Part shown: piece by piece, positions 55,607 to 64,000 of the stretch
Layout: the number at the start of each line of letters is the position of its first letter
Numbering within the stretch: the stretch's first letter is position 1
NCBI RefSeq assembly: GCF_030272615.1
Contig: NC_081414.1
Location: 54,266,636 to 54,330,635, forward strand
Direction: 5' to 3'
Origin: Cryptomeria japonica
Taxonomy: Eukaryota > Streptophyta > Pinopsida > Cupressales > Cupressaceae
Length of the DNA: 64,000 nt
The notes under the pieces: model-generated
What the model saw: the letters and a program-made list of their open reading frames with translations, nothing else
What the model was told of the DNA's origin: nothing
Database searches by the model: none
Program-made: the position numbers and the translations under genes

Positions 55607-56790
55607 TGTTAGGCCCAATATGGAAAGCTAATGTACTAAGAGGGGAGGGGTGAATCAGTACTTCAAATCCTTTTTCCAACAATATCTTTACTATTATGCA
55701 TAAACCAAAAACTACTGTAACATAACATAAAGCTAAAACAAATGAGTAACAATCATACATGATTCACTCCATAACACATATATTTTGGTTACACAGAAAC
55801 TCTTGGTTAGAGAGAAAAATTGTGGTGGGGATGGCACCCACACCTTCACTACTGCAATAATAAAGAGTGCTCAGTTAGAGCTACATTTAGCTATTTCTAA
55901 TAGCTTACCCTGTTAGGAGTATTAAGATCAGTTAGATCTACCTTACTAAAGGATTTATACAACACTATATAAGTGTGGCACCTGGTTAAAGTATTTACAA
56001 TTTATAGACTTGGGTAGAGTCTTTTACCCTATTAAAGGTTTCTCTTACAACTTCAAAATATTACAATATAATCATTACAAATATCTGCAACTTTACATCT
56101 GAAATGTTGTAGTAGATTCTATGTTCTCAAAATAAGATTACCTTGCCTATAGCATACCTCGGTAACTCATAAAGTAACTCGATAAACCCTTCTGTTTAAA
56201 CTATTCCTCGACTGTTCTCTGATAACCTTCTCGGTGACCTTTGTGTCTCTATAACAGTCATAATACTCTGTGATTTCTCATGTATCACATAAGTCTTGCT
56301 TCATACACATATGCACACACATTTCTCACATTCACATCTATTTCTAACCCTAAATTTATGCTGTATAAATAGACTTCTTATGTCAGTGATCTGATTCATT
56401 GCTTCGATCTTACAAACATGATTTCTTGAATAAATAAACATGAAAAATATTTCATTGGTTAGATGACCTCAAAATTATACAAAATCTATATGTGCAATTT
56501 CCAATGTGGTAACGGTTATGTGTGCCTCGATCTTGTAACATGTTTTCATATGTGTGTCCAGGTTCAATGAATCTGGTAACACATTTCACTCGGTGTATTA
56601 TCTTTACTGCTCGGTAGACATGGAATAACACTCAGTAGACAGCTCGGTGTATACTGGGCTTTGTGACTGTTTTCCTTCTGTAACCGACTAGGCTGTTCAT
56701 ACTGACTAAATATTTCCGTAGTGATAACCGACTAGAGTATATAGAATGACTTTGTATATAAAAGTAATGGCAATTTGATAAGTAGTAACA
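55607..56790 (-). repeat. 5' LTR of element B
   Basis: Plus-strand reading runs from TGTTAGGCCCAATATGG to AAGTAGTAACA, 1,184 bases, matching 49184-50382 throughout. Confidence 0.92.
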
Positions 56791-57278
56791 TAGGATTTGT
56801 GTTTCCTTCTTTCATTTCTTCATCTTACTTAATCCTATTCAGGTGGATGGCTCTTCTATTGAGGTGGAGAGTGGCTTTGTAGGTGAGGTTGATAGGAGCT
56901 TCTCTTGAGATTTTTCTACCCTAAATTTTGTGGGTGTTTTCCTTGCTTCTGTCCTCGCCTTGCTTTCATTTCTCAACCATTTTTCTCCTATGGATGTGGA
57001 GACTTTGGTGGAGCCTATGTGCTTGGTGGCTAATTATTTTTTGTTTTTTCTTTTCTTTAAGGTTTTGGGAGCCTTTATAAAACCCATTTTTCCACAATAG
57101 TTATTATGTCCTTTTTATTTGGTATTGGAAATGATGGTTATGGGAGCCATTTCAAATCACATTATTGTTTTGAAAAGGTTATGAGAGCCTTTTAAAAATC
57201 TAGACACCTATATATTTTATAAATGTTACTAGTTTATTTTTTTGGGTCTTGAGGTTATGGGAGCCTTGTTAAAACCCA
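56791..57278. other. Unassigned sequence with GGGAGCC...AAAACCC units
   Basis: No gene recognised. Four degenerate units of TTATGGGAGCCTT..AAAACCCA occur at about 57062, 57137, 57178 and 57252, spacing 41-75 bases. This is the right part of the sequence interrupted by element B and is cut at 57279 by Copia-C. Confidence 0.5.
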
Positions 57279-58385
57279 TGTTTTTCTCTAATACCAAATG
57301 TAAGTACAGATCCAATAGCCAACAAGATGAGAGGGGGGGGGTGAATCATACAAACTTAATCTTCCTTAAAAACATCAGATTCAACCTCGATAACATATAT
57401 TTCAGTAATATAACCAAAACTATTAAACATGCAAACTCAAAAGCATAGAAACATCATAAACCTCATAACACCAGATTTAACGTGGAAACCCAAATAGGGA
57501 AAAACCACTATGGGATTTTGGACCCACTAAGAAATATACTCTTCTAGAGTATGCTCGGTTAAAAGTAAATCCTGTTAAAGATTACAAACACATTGCTAGA
57601 TGTGACCCAGTTAAGGGATTTCCCTCAGATCTGTTAGGATCTTCACCTTGTTAGAAGTGACCTTGTTAAAGGATTTCAAGCACTCAATCAGAATGTCACC
57701 TTGCTAGAGGGTTTTACAAATAAGAATGTTAAGTCCACTCGGTTAAGAGATTTTTTGTCACTTTCACAAAATAACAGTAATAAAAATCTATCTGCAACTT
57801 CACATCTAAAATGCTAAAGTAGATTCCTATTTTTTCAATACAATCTAGACATAGAACTAATCTTGTCTATCTACTGGGCTTCTATACTCTGTTATTCAAA
57901 CAGGTCTTCAAGCTTCTGTGCTCAGTAATCACTATGTAGCATCCCTATGCATACACTTGCCCACATACATTGTTTATCAACAGTTTCCTATTTATAAACA
58001 ATTAGGTAACCACTTAAACTCCTTGATCACATTTCCCATGATCAATCATAGCCATTAGATCTTTGATCTTGTCCAGGTTCAATGCATTTTTCGATCTGAA
58101 AATGTTTTAGTTGCCCATTAAATACCTTATTCATCCCCTTATTCATCATATTCTTTCCTGTGTCTTTTACCGACATCTTTATAATCTTCATATCATACTT
58201 CTCAAGATATGGCAACATCATACTAAATTAGAAAATCAATTTCTTGACATCAATGACAAAATCATAATATCAAGACAGTAAACATCCTTAATCAGTTATA
58301 TCCATAATCATCAACAACCTTCTCAATATCCTTATTGAAATGCCAACAATCTTTCATTGTTTGTTATAATGAAATATTGCCAACA
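57279..58385 (-). repeat. 3' LTR of Copia-C
   Basis: 1,107 bases ending TATTGCCAACA against the purine tract. The left edge is set by alignment with 62866, including TACTAAATG/TACCAAATG and TGTAAGTACAGATCCA, then GAGAGGGGGGGGGTGAATCATAC. It matches the right LTR for about the first 830 bases only; from about 58109 onwards the two differ. Confidence 0.85.
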
Positions 58386-58400
58386 ATCTCCCCCTTTGGC
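58386..58400 (-). promoter_or_regulatory. Polypurine tract of Copia-C
   Basis: The minus strand reads GCCAAAGGGGGAGAT directly inside the LTR, identical to the element A tract. 58401-58820 is the non-coding 3' region. Confidence 0.88.
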
Positions 58401-58820
58401 ATTGATGGCAAAACCAATTGATTTGACCTTAAAAGATTCGGATTGTTGTGATTCTGAAATGCTGAAATGCTCTCCCCCATACATTCGACTTCTCCTATTT
58501 TCTTCAGTCTTCTTTCCAATCTGTAGTCTTCTCAGTGTTCTTTTAGTCTTCTCCCCCGATATTAGTCTTCTCTCCCTTTGAGAACAATGTCAAAAAGTAA
58601 AGAACTAAAACATAATTTCTGTTTGTATGAAGTGATTTCCTGCTGTTGTGTATCAATTCAGTCTCGGTCAGAGCATTTTGTCTTCAATTCCTATTCCCTA
58701 TATTATTTCCTGTAATAATTCCTGTACACCTTTAGAAAACATCCTAAAGTGTATAAATCAGCATCAACTCCCAAAAGATATTTGATAGAGTCATTGGATT
58801 GATGCTTTCACCGAACTTGG

Positions 58821-59250
58821 TCAGTGAGTAGAAGATAGGGGTAGGATCCCTAACTTACTTCTGAGATATTCAAAAGTGTCCCTTGGTAGTGGCTTGGTGA
58901 AGATATCTACTATTTGTTCCTTTGTGCTAACATACTCCAACACCACTTTCTTCTCTTGAGCTTCTTCTCTAAGATAATGATATTTGATAGAGATGTGCTT
59001 TGTCTTAGAGTGCATAATAGGATTCTTTGAAATATTAATGGCACTAGTATTGTCACAGAATATAGTTACTGGCTCGGTAACTTTCTCATTTATACTTTCC
59101 AACAATTGTTTGATCCATGCAATGTTGATACAATTCAATGTTACAAGAATGTATTCAGTTTTTGCTATTGACTGTGAAACACATCCTTGTTTCTTGCTAA
59201 GTCAACTCACTAGTCTTTCTCCTAAAAAGAAAGCTCCTCCACTTGTACAT
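58821..59250 (-). pseudogene. Copia-C RNase H
   Basis: The open part 58821-59138 has PVTIFCDNTSAINISKNPIM (catalytic Asp), SKTKHISIKYHYLREE and FTKPLPRDTFEYLRSKLGI. Upstream, a stop at about 59202 interrupts the LVSW motif, where TGG has become a stop. Confidence 0.87.
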
Positions 59251-60330
59251 TTTTTGTCATCAATGTTGCCTGCCCAATTAGCATCAGTATAAACTTTTAA
59301 ATAAAAACCATTTCCTTTCTGATATACTAAGCCATAATCTTCAGTGGCTTTCAAGTATCTAAAGATTCTTTTGATTGCTATCATGTGTGTTTCCTTAGGA
59401 TCTGCAGAGAATCTTGCAACTATACCCACTGCATGTGCTATGTCTGGTCTACTGTGAACAACATATTGAAGTTTTCCTATCTTGGATTGGTAAAGTGTCT
59501 CATCAACATATGCAGATTCATCATTCTTTGATAATTTATAGTTGGTAGTCATAGGAGTACTTACTGGTTTTGAATCCTCCATTCCAAATTTCTTCAAGAT
59601 TTCCTTTATGTACTTGGATTGAGTAATGAAAATCTTATTTTTCATTTGTAGTATTTGTAAACCTATAAAATACTTTATCTCACTGATTAATGACATCTCA
59701 AATTATTTGCTCATTTCATTTCCAAAGTTCTTGCATAAAGAGTCATTTCCACAAAATATAATATCATCAACAAATATGCCTGAGATTAGTATTCCATTTT
59801 CATCACTCTTCATGTACATATTGATGTTCTCACTTGTCCTTATAAAACCATTCTTATACAAATAAGAGTGCAATCTTTCATACCATGCTCTAGGTGCTTG
59901 TTTCAAACCATATAAAGCTTTGTTCAATTTACATACCCGATCTTTATTCTTGACTTCAACAAATCCTTCAGATTGTTCAATAAAAACTTCTTCTAATATT
60001 CCATTCAGAAATGCAGATTTGAAATTAATTTGATATACCTTGAAATTTTTGAAAGTAGCATATGCCAACAATGTTCTCACTCCTTCAAGTCTATCAACAG
60101 GTGCAAAAGTTTCACCATAATCAATTCCTTCTTCTTGAGCATAACCTTTGCAAACTAGTCTTGCTTTGTTTTGAATGACCTCTCCTTTTTCATTTAGCTT
60201 GTTTTGGAAAATCCACTTTGTACCGATTACATTTTTGTCCTTTCATCTTGGGATTAGTGTCCATGTTTCATTCTTCTTGATTTGATCAATCTCTTCTGTC
60301 ATAGCATTTATCCAATCTTCACTATTAAAT
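59202..60330 (-). pseudogene. Copia-C reverse transcriptase
   Basis: One frame with two or three stops. 59703-60080 has QINFKSAFLNGILEEVFIEQ (first catalytic Asp replaced by Asn: D-x-K is usual at this point), LYGLKQAPRAWYERLHSYLY and an intact FVDDIIFCG. After one stop, 59202-59696 has MSLISEIKYFIGLQI, SKYIKEILKKFGMED and SRPDIAHAVGIVARF. The RT start at 60090-60330 (NETWTLIPR, KWIFQNKLNEKGE) has a stop near 60244. Confidence 0.87.
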
Positions 60331-60428
60331 GCCTCTTTCACTATTCTTGGCTCAAATTCAGATATTAAACATGTGTTCTGTCTCAGTTTGTTCCTTGTCA
60401 TCACTAGATCATCCTTATCTCCTATAAT

Positions 60429-61560
60429 CTAACTTGGTACATAATGTCTTTTGACATACTTGGCTAATACAGGCTCAGTAGGCTCTGTATGATCTTCTTC
60501 ATCACTTGGTAATTGGATATTCTCTTCATTTTCTTCAATAGTTTTCTCGGTAAGACTTCTTGGTTGAACATAGACAAATTCATCATAGTCTTCTAGTTCC
60601 TTGGAATTTCCTTCATCATTTCTTTCTGCAAATTCATCAATTTTCACATTTGCACTTTCTACTATTTTGTTAGATGATTTGATCAGACATTTAAATGCTT
60701 TGCTTCTAGAAGAATAACCTAGAAATGTTCATTTTTCACTCTTCTGATCAAACTTGCCATTTCTATCATCTTTGTGAACATAGCATCTACTTCCAAAGAT
60801 TTTAAAATAACTAACATTAGGTTTCTTACCATACCAGATCTCATATGGTGTCTTCAAAGTACCTTTCTTCTATTGTACGTGGTTCAAGGTGTAAGCTGTT
60901 GTGCTTATTGCTTCTCTCCAAAATGTTTGTGGTATCTTCTTTTCAATCATCAGTGTTCTAGCACAATCCTTAATAGATCTATTTCTTCTCTCAGCTATTC
61001 CATTCTGTTGTGGAGTTCTCGGTGTAGAGACTTGTCTTTTAATACCATGATCATTGCAAAATAAGTTGAATTCATCAGATGTGAACTCTCCTCCTCTATC
61101 TGATCTAAGACATTTCAGTTGTCTTCCTGTTTTATTTTCAACTCTTACCTTGTATCATTTAAACAGTTGAAAAGCTTCTGACTTTTCTTTTAAAAACATT
61201 ACTGACATCATCCTTGAATAGTCATCCACAAATAATATGAAATATTTATCACCATAATAACTTTGAACTTTCATAGGACCACAAAGATCAGTGTGAACTA
61301 GATCTAAAATTCTCTTAGAAGTGTAAGACTTACTTGTAAAGCTTGATCTTGTCATCTTTCCCATCTGGCATCCTTGGCACATAGCATTCTCAGGTTTTTC
61401 AAGACTCGGTAGACCTCTTACTTGGTGCTTCTTACTTATTTTGATCAGATTATCAAAATTTACATGACAAAACCTTTGATGCCATAACCAGGTATTATCT
61501 ATCTTTGCATGCAAACACTTATTCCGAGTTGAGTCAAGGTGAAATGTGTTACCTTTTGTT
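60429..61560 (-). pseudogene. Copia-C integrase
   Basis: The open part 61155-61514 has the HHCC module (KIDNTWLWHQRFCHVNF, CQGCQMGK), D in LVHTDLCGPM and D in LFVDDYSRMM. After a stop near 61155, RSDRGGEFTSDEF and the Glu-bearing QQNGIAERRNRS follow at about 61000-61100, so the DDE triad is present. The C-terminal part runs to an open acidic linker, 60429-60647, that leads to RT. A few further stops are seen. Confidence 0.87.
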
Positions 61561-61599
61561 TGTGTCCCGGTAGTAGCTAACTTTCCATTCTTGTCATGA

Positions 61600-61940
61600 A
61601 CTTTGACAATTCATTTCTGAAATTCTATTCGGTAACCTATGTTGTTTTGCTATGCCACACTCAACAAATTGTATTTCAAACCTTCAACCCAATAAACATC
61701 ATTGCATCTTGCATTGTCAAGAAGTGTTATAGATCCTTTACCTCTCACCAGACATGGTGCATCATTACCAAATCTGACATAGCCTCCATCATAATCTTCT
61801 AATATAACAAACTTGTGTTTATCTCCTGTCATATGATGTGAGCATCCACTATCTATGATCCAAGAATCATTAGTGTTTATGTGAGATATTGGGGCTTTTT
61901 CTTCATACCTTTCTTCATCTGATCCATCTTTGATAGCCAC
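61600..61940 (-). pseudogene. Copia-C protease
   Basis: NDSWIIDSGCSHHMTGDKHK contains the intact D-S-G triplet, followed by DYDGGYVRFGNDAPCLVRGKG and VYWVEGLKYNLLSVA. The open part is 61650-61940. This is the best preserved protease in the window. Confidence 0.87.
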
Positions 61941-62063
61941 ATAAACTACTTCCTCTGTATCGGTCTCATCTGATTTATCATCATTAGATTCCTCATCAGC
62001 TATTAAACATGTCTTTCTATCTCTTCTTCTGAAGTCTCGGTGTCCTCTGTAATGATTATCTTT

Positions 62064-62270
62064 CTATCTATCATCTCGGTAATCTCTCTTTTCAGTAGAA
62101 TCTTTGTTAGGACAGTTAGAAGCCATATGTCCTATCTTATCGCAATTGAAACATTTCAAAGGTAGTTTTCCTTTATACTTACCTTTGCCTCTCAGTAACC
62201 TTTTTGCTAACAGTTCTTCAAACTCTTCTTGTTTTCTGATTTCCTCATACAGTTTGTGTACTTCCTCCAT
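62064..62270 (-). pseudogene. Copia-C gag, zinc-knuckle part
   Basis: EEVHKLYEEIRKQEEFEEL, a Lys-rich stretch and one knuckle, CFNCDKIGHMASNC. Lys/Asp/Arg-rich residues follow to a stop at 62064. Separated from the N-terminal frame by a stop and frame change. Confidence 0.85.
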
Positions 62271-62348
62271 GTTCTTACAAAATCTTTCACTTGCTCCACT
62301 ATGATCTCCTTCAGAGTACTTATACTTTCTTTCACTGAAATCATTAGA

Positions 62349-62741
62349 TTAATCAAGATGAAAAGAACTAAATGCAGATTCAACTTTATTTACCGAAGAT
62401 CCACTATTATCAAAGTTACTGTACTGAGTTATGTTCTCACCTTCATTCATCCTCATAGATTCAAGTTGTCCTCTTAGACTATCTACTTTTTCTCTTTTAA
62501 CATGTTCATCTCCTCCATATACTGATATGAGCTTATCCCACATAGCCTTTACATCATTGCAGCCTTCTAGATCATTAAACTCTGAGTCGGTCAATGCAGA
62601 TGTTATTTCAATCGTTGCTTCAATATGTTCTTGCTTTGCCTTTATCTCTTCCATAGTCAATGTATAGGTGCTCGGTGTAACAAAATCATTCTCTAGATAG
62701 TATACAACATATTCTCCAACTCCTAATAGATGTAGCTTCAT
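62349..62741 (-). pseudogene. Copia-C gag, N-terminal part with internal deletion
   Basis: 130 open codons: MKLHLLGVGEYVVYYLENDF, EITSALTDSEFNDLEGCNDV, AMWDKLISVYGGDEHVKREK and LESMRMNEGENITQY, all typical of UBN2-type Gag. The frame then passes straight to SNFDNSGSSVNKVESAF, a segment from near the Gag C-terminus, so about 80 residues of the capsid region (the CCGG/LSEDE-type stretch present in Copia-1) appear deleted without frame loss. Confidence 0.8.
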
Positions 62742-62851
62742 CCTTTTCTACCATGTAGAGAAAATTGACTTCTTCAGCTTCGGTGCATCCCTCTTATACA
62801 TCTTTGGATCTTTAACTCAAGTGCCTTTAACCTTTTCTTCCGGAGTCCAAT

Positions 62852-62865
62852 GCTCTGATACCAAT
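62852..62865 (-). promoter_or_regulatory. Primer-binding site of Copia-C
   Basis: The minus strand reads ATTGGTATCAGAGC, a perfect initiator-Met site beside the LTR. A degraded copy (GTATCAGAAC) lies inside the LTR edge at 62871-62880. Confidence 0.88.
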
Positions 62866-64000
62866 TGATAGTTCTGATACTAAATGTAAGTACAGATCCA
62901 CTAGCCAACAAGATGAGAGGGGGGGGGGGTGAATCATACAAACTTAATCTTCAATTAAAACATCAGATTCAACCTCGGTAACATATATTTTAATAATATA
63001 ACCAAACTATTGAACATGCAAACTCAAAAGCATAGAAACATCATAAACCTCATAACACTAGATTTAACGTGGAAACCCAAATAGGGAAAAACCACTATGG
63101 GATTTCGGACCCACTAAGAAATATACTCTTCTAGAGTATGCTCGGTTAAAAAAAAATACTGTTAAAGATTACAAACACATTGCTAGATGTGACCCGGTTA
63201 AGGGATTTCCCTTAGATCTGTTAGGATCTTCACCTTGTTAGAAGTGACCTTGTTAAAGGATTTCAAACACTCAATCAGAATGTCACCTTGCTAGAGGGTT
63301 TTACAAAGAAGATTGTTAAGTGCACTTGGTTAAGAGATTTTCTGTCACTTTCACAAAATAACAGTAATAAAATCTATCTGCAACTTCACATCTAAAATGC
63401 TAAAGCAGATTCTTATTTGTTCAATACAATCTACACATAGAACTAATCTTGTCCATCTACTGGGCTTCTATACTCTATTATTAAAATAGGTCTTCAAGCT
63501 TCTGTGCTCGGTAATCACTATGTAGCATCCCTATGCATACACTTGCCCGCATACATTGTTTATCAATAGTTTCCTATTTATAAACAATTAGGTAACCACT
63601 TAATCTCCTTGATCACATTTCCCATGATCAATCATAGCCATCCGATCTTCAATCTTGTCCAGGTTCAATGCATCTTTCGATCTGAAAATGTTTTACCCCA
63701 CCTAGGAACTTGCATATATTTCTTGGAACTTGTGCCAGGGTATTACGGTTCAATATGCATTGTAGATCTTCATACCGACTTTCCTTTGCCATAGATTCAT
63801 TAACAAACTATATTAACGGCATACCAATCATTCAATCAGTTCCAGCTCATCAGCTTCCTTCATTAAATTATGCATGTAACCATTTAATGCATTTTGTTAT
63901 AGCTCAGTTACAACTCAGTAACAATTCAGTAAATACTAAACTTCACTCGGTAGACATTCCGCCTTCATTAACCGATAGCGATAACCTTAGGGTTTACCGA
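62866..64000 (-). repeat. 5' LTR of Copia-C (partial, chimeric)
   Basis: Starts TGATAGTTCTGATACTAAATG and matches the left LTR through GAAAATGTTTTA at about 63693. The remaining 307 bases have no counterpart there. In transcriptional terms this is the U3 promoter region. The far end is outside the window. Confidence 0.82.

Larger units (their letters stand above)
49184..56790 (-). mobile_element. Element B: second pol-less LTR retrotransposon
   Basis: 7,607 bp with LTRs of 1,199 and 1,184 bp, a perfect initiator-Met primer site (55592-55606) and a purine tract (50383-50400). The interior repeats the plan of element A: coiled coil, CCHC array (five knuckles), large protein, helical end, with no protease, integrase or RT. 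The LTRs are unrelated in most of their length to those of A. No matching target duplication (CAAGG left, TAGGA right), so one edge may have mutated or recombined. Reading frames are more damaged than in A. Confidence 0.85.
57279..64000 (-). mobile_element. Copia-C: Ty1/copia retrotransposon, right end outside window
   Basis: Read on the minus strand: 5' LTR (from 62866), primer site, gag, protease, integrase, RT, RNase H, purine tract, 3' LTR. It is a copia family distinct from Copia-1 and Copia-B in LTR and protein sequence, but with the same primer site and purine tract. Stops are few for its length; an internal gag deletion is visible. Confidence 0.9.

Noticed and set aside
1-64000. Host genes, tRNA, rRNA or CRISPR arrays
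   Set aside because: No cloverleaf-like or rRNA-like stretch was recognised by eye, tRNA-like matches are retroelement primer sites, and no coding region resembles a conserved plant gene.

Overview
This window looks like a retroelement graveyard from a large-genome seed plant, possibly a gymnosperm. It is AT-rich, almost every coding stretch belongs to a transposable element, most frames are broken, and LTR elements are nested several deep. I found no intact host gene, rRNA, tRNA or CRISPR array. The organism call is inference; the nesting and the element types are read from the sequence.

Layout. 1-5354: a Ty1/copia element on the minus strand (Copia-1: gag, protease, integrase, RT, RNase H and its 5' LTR), inserted into a Ty3/gypsy integrase whose 3' end survives at 5355-5658. 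5659-6940: an unusual TCGATGA-rich stretch. 6945-10083: a long decayed plus-strand coding region of unknown function. 10210-14959: two related LTR copies enclosing gag, protease and an RNase H fragment of a Tat/Athila-like gypsy element. 14960-15258: a piece of copia gag that resumes at 42016 (Copia-B, 42016-47075).

The two halves of Copia-B gag are separated by a 26,757-bp insertion, 15259-42015. It is flanked by the direct repeat ACAT and bounded by the inverted repeat GGGTAAGTGCAAG. I read it as one DNA transposon with a decayed DDE-type transposase gene on the plus strand and a convergent, proline-rich second gene on the minus strand. Two later LTR insertions lie inside it: a full-length chromodomain-type Ty3/gypsy element (18788-26948) and a 6.6-kb LTR element without pol (element A, 32656-39221, target duplication GTGTA). 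Without these, the DNA transposon is about 12 kb.

47708-48900 is a probable solo LTR. 49184-56790 is a second pol-less LTR element (element B). 57279-64000 is a third copia element (Copia-C), running off the right edge.

The most novel item besides the DNA transposon is the pair A and B. Both have copia-type LTRs, an initiator-Met-type primer site and a purine tract, but no protease, integrase or RT. Instead each carries a coiled-coil plus multi-CCHC Gag-like gene followed by a large unfamiliar protein, intact at 787 aa in A. The proteins of A and B are recognisably homologous although their LTRs belong to different families. The neighbouring copia elements share primer site, purine tract and LTR-edge motifs with A and B, so they are plausible helpers.
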